Position numbers and translations under genes: made by a program. This document shows, one piece after another, positions 1 through 7,269 of a stretch of DNA of 13,876 bases. Every line of letters begins with the position of its first letter. Within the stretch, counting starts at the first letter, position 1. Origin of the DNA: Bacteroidota bacterium (GTDB lineage: Bacteria > Bacteroidota > Ignavibacteria > UBA10030 > UBA6906); the NCBI GenBank assembly GCA_003541875.1, contig DPLS01000013.1, positions 1 to 13,876 on the forward strand. The letters are read 5' to 3'. The notes beneath the pieces are model-generated. The model did no database searches and was not told the origin of the DNA. It worked only from the letters and a program-made list of their open reading frames with translations.

Positions 1-474
<474 letters not shown>

Positions 475-479
475 TGAAA

Positions 480-534
480 AGATTGAGTCATTGAGTTATC
501 ATCACAATGATTCAATGACCTGATGACTCAATCT
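480..534. repeat. Nested inverted repeat between serS and the ABC exporter genes
   Basis: The outer arms are 11-bp perfect complements: agattgagtca at 480-490 and tgactcaatct at 524-534. Inside them ttga (491-494) pairs with tcaa (512-515), and atcat (498-502) pairs with atgat (507-511) around a caca loop. The element fills most of the 64-bp gap between serS and the exporter. It is built almost wholly from variants of the words ATTGAGTCA and TGATTCAATGA. There is no T-run after it, so it is a poor intrinsic terminator. It could be a mobile or dispersed intergenic palindrome, an RNA processing or attenuation structure, or a binding site. Confidence 0.7.
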
Positions 535-538
535 CTTG

Positions 539-2305
539 ATGGGAATGAAGCCGCTCTTACGTCTTAAGCCTTTTCTCGCGAAATACAAGTCGACGCTCGT
601 CTGGGGTCTTGTCACGGTAGTGATGAGCAACCTCTTCACAGTCGTCCAGCCACTCTTTGTTGGCCGCGCAATCGATGCGCTGAAAACCTCTCTCGAATCA
701 AGACAAATTGATTCTTCCGGGTTGCTGCTGTACGCCGGGCTCATTGTCGGGTTTTCCGCTGTTGCCGGCATATTCACGTTCCTGACACGCCAGACGATCA
801 TCGTCATTTCCCGGCGCATCGAGTACGATCTGCGGAACAACTTCCTCTCTCACATACAGAAACTCTCGCTCTCATATTTCCAGAACACACCCACCGGCGA
901 CCTGATGGCACATGCAACGAACGACATCAGCGCCGTTCGGAACGCGCTCGGTCCCGGCATCATGTACCCCACCGATACCCTGATGACATTCACCATGGTG
1001 CTGAGTATCATGCTGTACAAAGACTGGGAGCTTACGCTGCTTGCGCTGATCCCGCTCCCCTTTGTCTCGTACGCTGTGTTCCGCCTCGGTAAGATCGTCC
1101 ACTTGAAATTCGAAGAGAGGCAGGAACAGTTTTCCAAACTCACAACACGGGCACAGGAGAATCTTTCGGGCATCAGGGTGGTGAAGGCGTACGTACGAGA
1201 GGCGTATGAGATCGGTTTGTTCCGCTCGATGAGTTGGGACTATCTGAAGAAGAATCTCGTACTTGCACGCGTTCAATCCATCATGTGGCCCCTGATGTTT
1301 CTTCTCATCGGTTTCTCGCTGATCATCACGTTGTACTTCGGCGGTGTACGGGTGATCGACGGGCAGATGACCATTGGTTCGCTGACGGCCTTCTTCGGCT
1401 ACCTCATTATGTTGATCTGGCCGATGATCGCCTTCGGCTGGGTGATCAATATCCTGCAACAAGGGGCTGCCTCGATGAACAGGCTGACCAAGATACTCGA
1501 CACGGTTCCAGAAATCAGGGATGCAGAATCGACTAATCCTGCGTTGATGAGCATACGCGGAGGAATCGAATTCAAGGGTGTTTCATTCCAGCATAAGAAT
1601 GCTGCACGGCCAGCACTTAGCAACATCAACCTCACAATCCCGCAGGGCACAACGCTTGCCATTGTTGGCTACACCGGCTCTGGCAAGAGCACCCTCGTGA
1701 ACTTGATACCACGACTCTATGATGTGACAGAAGGTGAAGTGTTGGTCGACGGCGTCGATATCAGAAACATTCCGCTTCAGGTTCTTCGCTCAAGCATCGG
1801 TTATGTGCCGCAAGAGACGTTTCTCTTCTCGGATTCAATACTGGAGAATATCAGCTACGGAACGGATGACGGCACTGAAACACATGTGCGTGAAGCAGCG
1901 GAGGTGTCACAGATCATCAGGGACGTATCTGACTTTCCACAGGAGTTCTCAACGATGCTTGGTGAGCGCGGAATTACACTTTCGGGAGGACAAAAACAAC
2001 GCACGAGTATCGCCCGCGCCGTTATGCGCAAGCCGAAGATCTTGATTCTAGACGATGCACTCTCCGCTGTTGACACCTACACCGAAGAGGAGATCCTCAT
2101 GCGTCTCAGGCATGTGATGAAGGGCCGTACCAGTATCATCATCAGTCACCGCATTTCGACTGTGAAGGATGCCGACCAGATCGTTGTCCTGAATGAAGGA
2201 AGGGTAGCGGAGCGGGGCACCCACGATGAGCTTGTGGAGTCAGGCGGGATTTATGCAGAGCTACATCGGAAACAGTTGCTGGAAGAAGAGTTGGATCAGC
2301 TCTAA
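539..2305 (+). CDS. ABC exporter half-transporter, subunit 1 (YheI/BmrC-like, degenerate Walker B)
   Basis: A 588-residue half-transporter with an N-terminal six-helix membrane domain (about residues 10-320) and a C-terminal ATPase domain (about 340-580). Visible motifs are Walker A GYTGSGKST at 377, Q-loop YVPQETFLFS, signature LSGGQKQR at 481-488, Walker B ILILDD with D505, and switch histidine H537. The residue after the Walker B aspartate, normally the catalytic glutamate, is aspartate (D506), as in TM287 and YheI/BmrC of heterodimeric multidrug exporters. The next gene starts inside the stop codon (TAATG), so the two are translated together and very likely form one heterodimer in the inner membrane. 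ATG 539 was chosen over the adjacent TTG 536; ATG 545 is also possible, and none has a clear Shine-Dalgarno. The exported substrate cannot be read from sequence; drugs or lipids are usual. Confidence 0.93.
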   Translation: MGMKPLLRLKPFLAKYKSTLVWGLVTVVMSNLFTVVQPLFVGRAIDALKTSLESRQIDSSGLLLYAGLIVGFSAVAGIFTFLTRQTIIVISRRIEYDLRNNFLSHIQKLSLSYFQNTPTGDLMAHATNDISAVRNALGPGIMYPTDTLMTFTMVLSIMLYKDWELTLLALIPLPFVSYAVFRLGKIVHLKFEERQEQFSKLTTRAQENLSGIRVVKAYVREAYEIGLFRSMSWDYLKKNLVLARVQSIMWPLMFLLIGFSLIITLYFGGVRVIDGQMTIGSLTAFFGYLIMLIWPMIAFGWVINILQQGAASMNRLTKILDTVPEIRDAESTNPALMSIRGGIEFKGVSFQHKNAARPALSNINLTIPQGTTLAIVGYTGSGKSTLVNLIPRLYDVTEGEVLVDGVDIRNIPLQVLRSSIGYVPQETFLFSDSILENISYGTDDGTETHVREAAEVSQIIRDVSDFPQEFSTMLGERGITLSGGQKQRTSIARAVMRKPKILILDDALSAVDTYTEEEILMRLRHVMKGRTSIIISHRISTVKDADQIVVLNEGRVAERGTHDELVESGGIYAELHRKQLLEEELDQL

Positions 2306-4113
2306 TGAACGAAGAAGAAATCCTTGGTAAGGCATACGATGCGCGCTTGATGCGTCGCATGCTCAACTACCTGCGTCCCTACAAATGGCACGTGGCGATC
2401 GGGATTGTCATGAGCATAGCGGTCTCTGGCATGGAAGCCGTGCGTCCGTACTTCACTAAAGTGGCTGTGGATGAAAACATTGCTCAGGGTGACAAGCATG
2501 GATTGCTGATGACCGCCCTGCTGTTTCTCGGTGTCATGGTTCTCCGAGGCATCATCCAGTATCTAAACACGTATCTTACGCAATGGGTCGGTCAACGCAC
2601 AATCTTTGATCTGCGGATGGAAGTGTTCGAACACCTGCAGCGACGCGGACTAAAGTTCTTCGACCGCAATCCCATCGGTAGACTCATTACTCGTGTCACC
2701 AATGATATCGAGGTCCTGAACGAGATGTTCTCCTCCGGCATCGTGATGGTCTTCAGCGATGTCTTCACGATTGCTGGTATCCTGTGGTTCATGTTCTCGA
2801 TGAACTGGCAACTTGCGTTGGTCTCGTTGAGCGTCTTGCCGTTGCTCTTCTATGGGACGTTCCTGTTCCGGAAGAAAGCCCGGGAAGCCTACCGGGAAGT
2901 CAGACTGCAGATCGCCCGCATCAACACATTCATGCAGGAACACATCACTGGGATGATGGTCGACCAGGTGTTTAACCGTGAAGAGAAATCGTTCCGACAA
3001 TTTGATTCGATCAATGCTCTCCATCGGGATGCAAACATCAAGTCCATTTTCTATTATGCGGTCTTTTACCCCGGTGTTGACCTGATTGGCGCTCTGGCGG
3101 TCGGCCTGATCATTTGGTATGCTGGTCGGGAGGTGCTTGGGGGAGGCATCACCATCGGAACGGTGATGGCGTTTCTGCAGTTCAACGAGATGTTCTGGCG
3201 ACCCATCCGTGACCTGTCCGAGAAGTACAACATCATGCAGACGGCAATGGCGTCATCAGAGCGTGTATTCAAGTTGCTGGATGACACGACATCCGTCGAT
3301 GATCCTGCTGCTCCGGTTGATTTCCCGTCCGTGAAAGGTGAGATCGAGTTCCGCAACGTTTGGTTTGCGTACAATGTTGGCGCGACCGAATCGGAGACCG
3401 AGTGGGTTTTGAAGAATGCGTCCTTCAAGATCCACGCCGGTGAGACAGCCGCGTTCGTCGGACATACCGGCGCGGGCAAGACAACGATCATCAGTCTGCT
3501 TGCCCGGTTCTACGAGGTTCAGAAAGGGGAGATCCTGGTTGATGGCATGAACATCCAACACCTCCGTCAGGCTGATCTGCGCAAGCACATTGCAGTGGTG
3601 TTGCAGGATGTCTTCCTCTTTTCCGGGGACATCAAGGGGAATATCGGATTAGGAGACGAGAGCATCACCATCGACCGCATAAAAGCGGCGGCGAGGATCG
3701 TCGGTGCAAACAGATTCATTGAGCGATTGCCCGGACAATATGTAGAGGAGGTGAAGGAACGCGGTTCCACACTTTCTGTCGGGCAGAAGCAATTGATTTC
3801 CTTTGCCCGCGCTTTGGCGTACAATCCGAAGATTCTCGTGCTCGATGAAGCTACTTCAAGTGTCGATACAGAAACGGAGATCTTGATCCAAACTGCCATC
3901 AAGAAACTTTTGCATGGTCGGACGTCAATCGTCATTGCACATCGCCTCTCGACGATCCAGAACGCGAACAAGATTATTGTAATGCACAAGGGGGAAATCC
4001 GTGAGATGGGCACCCACCAGGAGCTCCTCGCCCACGGCGGAATCTACTACAAGCTCTATCAATTGCAGTACAAAGAGCAGGAAGTTGGGCCGACCCTGGC
4101 TTTGTCGGAGTGA
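2305..4113 (+). CDS. ABC exporter half-transporter, subunit 2 (YheH/BmrD-like, non-canonical signature)
   Basis: A 602-residue partner of the preceding gene, starting at ATG 2305 with a one-base overlap. The membrane domain spans roughly residues 15-325 and the ATPase domain about 345-590. Visible motifs are Walker A GHTGAGKTT at 386, Q-loop VVLQDVFLFS, Walker B LVLDE with intact catalytic E515, and H546. The signature reads LSVGQ (490-494) instead of LSGGQ. In TM287/288, BmrCD and LmrCD one ATP site is degenerate because one subunit supplies a non-glutamate Walker B and the other a changed signature; the same split is visible here. The ATPase domain has a short insertion after its first strand (around YNVGATESETEW), as in YheH-type subunits. 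Family assignment is secure; substrate unknown. Confidence 0.94.
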   Translation: MNEEEILGKAYDARLMRRMLNYLRPYKWHVAIGIVMSIAVSGMEAVRPYFTKVAVDENIAQGDKHGLLMTALLFLGVMVLRGIIQYLNTYLTQWVGQRTIFDLRMEVFEHLQRRGLKFFDRNPIGRLITRVTNDIEVLNEMFSSGIVMVFSDVFTIAGILWFMFSMNWQLALVSLSVLPLLFYGTFLFRKKAREAYREVRLQIARINTFMQEHITGMMVDQVFNREEKSFRQFDSINALHRDANIKSIFYYAVFYPGVDLIGALAVGLIIWYAGREVLGGGITIGTVMAFLQFNEMFWRPIRDLSEKYNIMQTAMASSERVFKLLDDTTSVDDPAAPVDFPSVKGEIEFRNVWFAYNVGATESETEWVLKNASFKIHAGETAAFVGHTGAGKTTIISLLARFYEVQKGEILVDGMNIQHLRQADLRKHIAVVLQDVFLFSGDIKGNIGLGDESITIDRIKAAARIVGANRFIERLPGQYVEEVKERGSTLSVGQKQLISFARALAYNPKILVLDEATSSVDTETEILIQTAIKKLLHGRTSIVIAHRLSTIQNANKIIVMHKGEIREMGTHQELLAHGGIYYKLYQLQYKEQEVGPTLALSE

Positions 4114-4271
4114 GGAATGTGGTTTGGCGCACTCTTCCTTCTTGCTCCTTTTCGTTGCTTTAGGTAGTTTCCTACTGTTCAGGTCATACGTGGCTTGCGG
4201 CCTGTTCGATCGTCTCGTAAGTCGGTGGATCATAACGCCATCCTTCTGAAAATTCTATTGAGAGAATAGAT

Positions 4272-5297
4272 ATGGATCAACCCCGCACAGCACTAGTCTC
4301 GAAGTTTATGACACTCGAACGCCACATCATTGAAGGTGAACGATCCCATCCCGACGCCACCGGGGCGTTTTCCGGTCTACTGCATGGTCTCTCTCTTGCT
4401 GCCAAGCTCGTCTGGCGGGAAGTCACCAAGGCTGGTTTGGTGAACATTCTCGGGATGACCGATCATGTCAATGTCAGCGGCGATGAGGTGAAGAAGCTGG
4501 ATGAGTTTGCCGACGAAACGATTTACAGGGCGATGGATCACACCGGTCATCTGTGTGTCATGGCGTCCGAAGAAAACGAAAGCCTGTTAAATATCCCCGA
4601 CCACTATTCTCACGGCAACTATGTTCTGATCTATGACCCGCTTGATGGTTCCGGGAATATCGACGCCAATGTCACTGTTGGCACCATCTTCTCAGTGTTC
4701 AAACGGGTGACGCCATCAGGGAAAGGGACAATGGAGGATATTCTGCAGCCCGGTTACAAGCAGGTTGCGGCAGGATATGTCCTGTTCAGCTCAAGCATGA
4801 TGTTCCTGTATTCCACCGGACATGGAGTGCATGGCTTCACTCTTGATCCGACTGTTGGAGAGTTCCTGTTGTCGCACGAGAATATCCGCATCCCCAAGCG
4901 TGGAGCAATCTATTCGGTAAACGAAGGGAACTTCAACAGGTGGGATCCGAACATGCGTCGCTACGTCGAGTACCTGAAGAGTGAGTGCAAGGAAGAAAAG
5001 AGGCCCTACGCGGCACGCTACATCGGCTCGCTGGCTGCAGATTTCCATCGCACATTGCTGTACGGTGGCATCTATTGCTATCCGGGTGATATGAAGAATC
5101 CAGACGGGAAACTGCGGCTGATGTACGAAAACAACCCGCTTGCCTACATCGTAGAACAGGCCGGTGGCGCTGCTTCAGATGGAAAGCGCAGAATCCTCGA
5201 CATCGTCCCAGAAAAACTGCACCAGCGTTCGCCGCTATTTATTGGCAGCAGTGAGGATGTGAAGATTGCAGAGGAGTTTCTGGGAGGGAAACGATAA
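4272..5297 (+). CDS. fbp: Class I fructose-1,6-bisphosphatase
   Basis: A 341-residue cytoplasmic enzyme, usual length for the class, that removes the 1-phosphate of fructose 1,6-bisphosphate, the committed step of gluconeogenesis. The N-terminal stretch ATGAFSGLLHGLSLAAKLV corresponds to the helices that carry the AMP-responsive region in class I enzymes. Metal ligands are seen in ASEENE (E100, E101) and DPLDGS (122-127). Substrate-binding segments SVNEGNFNRWD, ARYIGSLAADFHRTLLYGG and GKLRLMYENNPLAYI are present, the last containing the third metal-site glutamate region. The start is ATG 4272, preceded by a GAGAG sequence. It lies 158 bp after the exporter gene; that gap is pyrimidine-rich with no convincing terminator or promoter, so it is unclear whether it has its own transcript. 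A strong hairpin follows 70 bp downstream. Confidence 0.96.
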   Translation: MDQPRTALVSKFMTLERHIIEGERSHPDATGAFSGLLHGLSLAAKLVWREVTKAGLVNILGMTDHVNVSGDEVKKLDEFADETIYRAMDHTGHLCVMASEENESLLNIPDHYSHGNYVLIYDPLDGSGNIDANVTVGTIFSVFKRVTPSGKGTMEDILQPGYKQVAAGYVLFSSSMMFLYSTGHGVHGFTLDPTVGEFLLSHENIRIPKRGAIYSVNEGNFNRWDPNMRRYVEYLKSECKEEKRPYAARYIGSLAADFHRTLLYGGIYCYPGDMKNPDGKLRLMYENNPLAYIVEQAGGAASDGKRRILDIVPEKLHQRSPLFIGSSEDVKIAEEFLGGKR

Positions 5298-5366
5298 ACC
5301 CCTTCTTATTCCGACGCCGCTTGTAGGTAGCCGACAAGTCCGACACTGATGACTTGGAGAACGAAA

Positions 5367-5390
5367 AACCCCGTTCCATAGAACGGGGTT
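5367..5390. terminator. Bidirectional rho-independent terminator
   Basis: A perfect 10-bp stem (aaccccgttc at 5367-5376 with gaacggggtt at 5381-5390) closes a 4-base loop. On the plus strand it is followed by ctcattttt. On the minus strand the stem is followed directly by TTTTTCG, because aaaaa precedes it on the plus strand. It sits between two convergent genes, fbp and the CpoB-like gene, and can end transcription from both sides. Confidence 0.92.
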
Positions 5391-5470
5391 CTCATTTTTC
5401 GCCATGAGAACTGGCGAAGCATGAAGGTACGTCAGATCGTTTGCAGCAAGAAACGTTGCTCAGGACCAAG

Positions 5471-6145
5471 TCACTGCAGTCTTGCGAGTTTCTCCTTCGC
5501 CTTCTGAACGAGCGGACTGGCCGGATACGATGAGATCAGCTTGTTGTACGCCTCTCTTGCTCCTGCCTTGTCCCCCATTGCCGCCATCGAGTTCCCCAGC
5601 ATTAATTGCGCGTCGTCCTTCTTTTCGGACTTCTTGTAGTCAGAGACTATCCGGAAGTGCTCGATGGCTTCTCGGTATTTCCTCATACCGTAGTATGACT
5701 CACCAGTCCAGTAGTGGCAATTGTCTGCAAGATCCTCGCGGACGTTTCCTTCCAATAATGCCTGGAAGCCCTCCACGGCACCATCAAAGTTCCGGCTCCG
5801 GTACGCTGCAAGGGCGCCTTCATATCCAGCTGCAACATTGGATGAAGTCGGAACTGTGGGTTCGTTCTTTGGTGCGACTGTCATTTCGTTGATGTGGGTT
5901 TCAAGCTCTGCATTGCGAGCGGTGAGATTGCGGTTCTCCGTGGCGAGGGCTTCAACCTGCTGGTTGAGCCGGCGGTTTTCGTTCATAAGGCTATCCACGC
6001 GATACTCGAGCCGGGCTGTAACCGATACCGGTGTTCCGGATTCCCAAGTGTCAGATGTTGTCTCGGGAGCTGTTCCACATCCGCACAGCAGTGCGGCGAA
6101 GCCGAGCACGCAAACAATTCTGAACATCGTTGCGGCAGAATTCAT
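5471..6145 (-). CDS. CpoB/YbgF-like lipoprotein with coiled coil and TPR repeats
   Basis: A 224-residue predicted lipoprotein. The signal peptide is a hydrophobic run after MFRI ending in LLCGC, with the lipidated cysteine at about residue 23 (cysteine at -2 is unusual for a lipobox). A coiled coil follows (about 45-88; RLNQQVEALATENRNLTARN). The C-terminal half has three TPR-like repeats (about 105-224), including YWTGESYYGMRKYREAIEHF and AREAYNKLISSYPASP. This order (export signal, coiled coil, C-terminal TPR) is that of YbgF/CpoB, which links Tol-Pal to peptidoglycan synthesis in Proteobacteria. No tol or pal gene is in view, so the function is inferred by architecture. Start 6145 was chosen because a strong AAGGAGG lies 9 bases upstream; the in-frame ATG at 6175 would put that site inside the gene. 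BamD-like proteins are the main alternative but normally lack the coiled coil. Confidence 0.85.
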   Translation of the reverse strand: MNSAATMFRIVCVLGFAALLCGCGTAPETTSDTWESGTPVSVTARLEYRVDSLMNENRRLNQQVEALATENRNLTARNAELETHINEMTVAPKNEPTVPTSSNVAAGYEGALAAYRSRNFDGAVEGFQALLEGNVREDLADNCHYWTGESYYGMRKYREAIEHFRIVSDYKKSEKKDDAQLMLGNSMAAMGDKAGAREAYNKLISSYPASPLVQKAKEKLARLQ

Positions 6146-6154
6146 CAGGGGGTT

Positions 6155-6161
6155 CCTCCTT
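6155..6161 (-). promoter_or_regulatory. Shine-Dalgarno AAGGAGG that sets the start of the CpoB-like gene
   Basis: On the minus strand AAGGAGG lies 9 bases before ATG 6145. It is the strongest ribosome-binding site in the window and argues against the upstream ATG at 6175. Confidence 0.85.
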
Positions 6162-6193
6162 CGGTGATGGCTCATGTGTCTAACATCGCCACA

Positions 6194-6222
6194 AATGTAT
6201 CAAACCACATACGCAATGTCAA
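6194..6222 (-). promoter_or_regulatory. Promoter of the CpoB-like gene (TTGACA-N17-TACATT)
   Basis: Read on the minus strand, a perfect -35 TTGACA (6222-6217) is followed after exactly 17 bases by TACATT (6199-6194), which matches 4 of 6 of the -10 consensus. Transcription would start near 6187, giving a leader of about 42 bases that contains the AAGGAGG site. The primary sigma factor of many FCB bacteria uses other boxes, so the consensus is only a guide, but the match and its position are good. Confidence 0.7.
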
Positions 6223-6232
6223 GCAAAAGCTT
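6217..6232 (-). repeat. Shared 16-bp promoter element, copy 1
   Basis: Minus-strand AAGCTTTTGCTTGACA covers the -35 box and the ten bases before it. It matches the element in front of the ATP-grasp gene (7201-7216, AAGCTGTTGCTTGACA) at 15 of 16 positions. The upstream part is an inverted repeat AAGC-N4-GCTT. It may be an operator common to both genes. Confidence 0.65.
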
Positions 6233-6240
6233 CCTTTTGG

Positions 6241-7152
6241 TCACTGCAGTGTGTGCGTGAGATAGCGTGCTATGCGCTTGCACACTTCACCCACGACGAT
6301 GTCAGGCACTCCGTCGGGATGCCTTGATTGTAACCGCATGTCGCAGATGTCGTTCACATAGTCAACCACGACGAATTTCTGTTCTGATGTCGTTGCGATT
6401 TCTGTTGAAAAGAACTCCAGCTTGCACAGGTCCCATATCTTCCTCGATATTGTGATGAGTGGCTGGAGACCCAGTCCGACAACTTCTGGGCGGGTGATGA
6501 CTTTGTACGTGTGCGTCTCATCGTTCCACCAGCACGGAATGACTGTCCCGCAGATATAGAAGACCCTGAACCACGCCTTTCGACCGTGGAACTGTACCGG
6601 CGTGATCTTCTCCTGGAGCAGGTACTTATCATTCTTGTGGTGCTGACGCGACTCGATAACATCTTTCAACGTCTCGGCCCCGAGAATTACTCCGATTCCG
6701 CCCCCCGTAGTGTTTGCCGGCTTGATGATGAACGGACGTCCGAGCCTGGCGAGGTCGCCAAGACTCAATTCGACATCACTCCTCTTGCTGTACGGAGAGA
6801 TGATGATTGTAAACGGAACGTGGATCCCCTTCGTAAGGAACTCCAAATGCATGGTTGCCTTGTCGATGGCATGCTGCACTGCGTCCGGGTGGTTGAGAAA
6901 CAGTGTTGCCGACTTCTTCACGTGTTTTGCAAGCGGAACGAAGTTCTCGTCGGCGTCTGAGGCTCGATCCAGAAAAGCACCGAACGCGAGAGTCCCTTTC
7001 TGCAATCGCCTGAGTGTGTCATGCACATTGTGATGAGAGACGGAATAGAAGCGAAAGTGGTGAGCGTGTATCTGTGCCTCGAGCAGGGAAACGAATTCGG
7101 CATCGTGCTCCCAGTCCCATGCAACGGCAAGATCGAAATGTTCAGCAGTCAT
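6241..7152 (-). CDS. ATP-grasp domain protein, substrate unknown
   Basis: A 303-residue predicted cytoplasmic protein. It has the ATP-grasp layout: an N-terminal domain (1-100, weakly conserved); an ATP-binding lysine and glycine-rich loop FIIKPANTTGGG (about 141-152); a hinge LLQEK (178-182); WFRVFYICGTVIPCWW; and a metal-binding segment VVVDYVNDICDMRLQ, with D264 and N267 as likely magnesium ligands. Such enzymes join a carboxylate to an amine or thiol through an acyl-phosphate; nothing here tells the substrate. Start ATG 7152 was preferred to the TTG at 7206 because that TTG is the first base triplet of a perfect -35 box and the deduced transcript would begin near 7171. There is no clear Shine-Dalgarno. 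It is divergent from the envelope operon and 95 bp upstream of the CpoB-like gene on the same strand. No signal peptide is seen. Confidence 0.8.
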   Translation of the reverse strand: MTAEHFDLAVAWDWEHDAEFVSLLEAQIHAHHFRFYSVSHHNVHDTLRRLQKGTLAFGAFLDRASDADENFVPLAKHVKKSATLFLNHPDAVQHAIDKATMHLEFLTKGIHVPFTIIISPYSKRSDVELSLGDLARLGRPFIIKPANTTGGGIGVILGAETLKDVIESRQHHKNDKYLLQEKITPVQFHGRKAWFRVFYICGTVIPCWWNDETHTYKVITRPEVVGLGLQPLITISRKIWDLCKLEFFSTEIATTSEQKFVVVDYVNDICDMRLQSRHPDGVPDIVVGEVCKRIARYLTHTLQ

Positions 7153-7177
7153 CAGTAGGCGGGTATCATGTCGAGAT

Positions 7178-7206
7178 ACGATAGGGAAAAGGCATGTGCC
7201 TGTCAA
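7178..7206 (-). promoter_or_regulatory. Promoter of the ATP-grasp gene (TTGACA-N17-TATCGT)
   Basis: On the minus strand TTGACA (7206-7201) is followed after 17 bases by TATCGT (7183-7178), 4 of 6 matches to the -10 consensus. The predicted transcript start near 7171 leaves an 18-base leader before ATG 7152, which supports that start. Confidence 0.65.
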
Positions 7207-7216
7207 GCAACAGCTT
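7201..7216 (-). repeat. Shared 16-bp promoter element, copy 2 (between divergent promoters)
   Basis: Minus-strand AAGCTGTTGCTTGACA differs at one base from copy 1 at 6217-6232. Together with neighbouring bases it forms the inverted repeat caagc-aaca-gcttg (7204-7217). It overlaps both the ATP-grasp -35 box and the first bases of the opposite -35 box (7215-7220), so a protein bound here could control both directions. Confidence 0.65.
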
Positions 7217-7243
7217 GTTATTCAATCGTTGAATCGGTATATT
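7215..7243 (+). promoter_or_regulatory. Promoter of the envelope operon (TTGTTA-N17-TATATT)
   Basis: TTGTTA (7215-7220; 4 of 6) and TATATT (7238-7243; 5 of 6) are separated by exactly 17 bases. Transcription would start near 7250, about 20 bases before GTG 7270, leaving the GAAGGA ribosome-binding site (7258-7263) in the leader. Confidence 0.7.
7220..7234. promoter_or_regulatory. Palindrome in the promoter spacer, candidate operator
   Basis: attcaa-tcg-ttgaat is a perfect 6+3+6 inverted repeat lying between the -35 and -10 boxes of the envelope operon. A dimeric repressor bound here would block RNA polymerase. The position is suggestive, but one short palindrome can arise by chance. Confidence 0.5.
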
Positions 7244-7269
7244 TTTCGTGAACTACTGAAGGAATATGT

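Noticed and set aside
872..1462. 196-codon open frame on the minus strand
   Set aside because: It lies entirely inside the first ABC exporter gene, is rich in His, Asp and Gln as antisense frames are, and matches no family.
4117..4167. 16-codon hydrophobic mini-ORF (MWFGALFLLAPF...) after the exporter
   Set aside because: It follows four bases after the exporter stop, but it is too short, has no clear ribosome-binding site and may reflect pyrimidine-rich DNA only.
4191..4205. Possible sigma-54 site upstream of fbp (TGGCTTGCGGCCTGT)
   Set aside because: It lacks the TTGC of the -12 box and the AC of TGGCAC; agreement is no better than chance.
4114..4271. Terminator between the exporter and fbp
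   Set aside because: Only a 4-bp stem (gtag/ctac, around 4165-4180) and a short ctatt/aatag repeat before fbp were seen; neither has a stable stem followed by a T-run.
6146..6175. Upstream ATG at 6175 for the CpoB-like gene
   Set aside because: It would bury the strong AAGGAGG site inside the gene and add ten residues before the signal peptide.
7153..7206. N-terminal extension of the ATP-grasp gene from TTG 7206
   Set aside because: The TTG belongs to a perfect -35 TTGACA with a -10-like box 17 bases later, so this stretch is more likely promoter and leader; the added 18 residues show no conserved feature.
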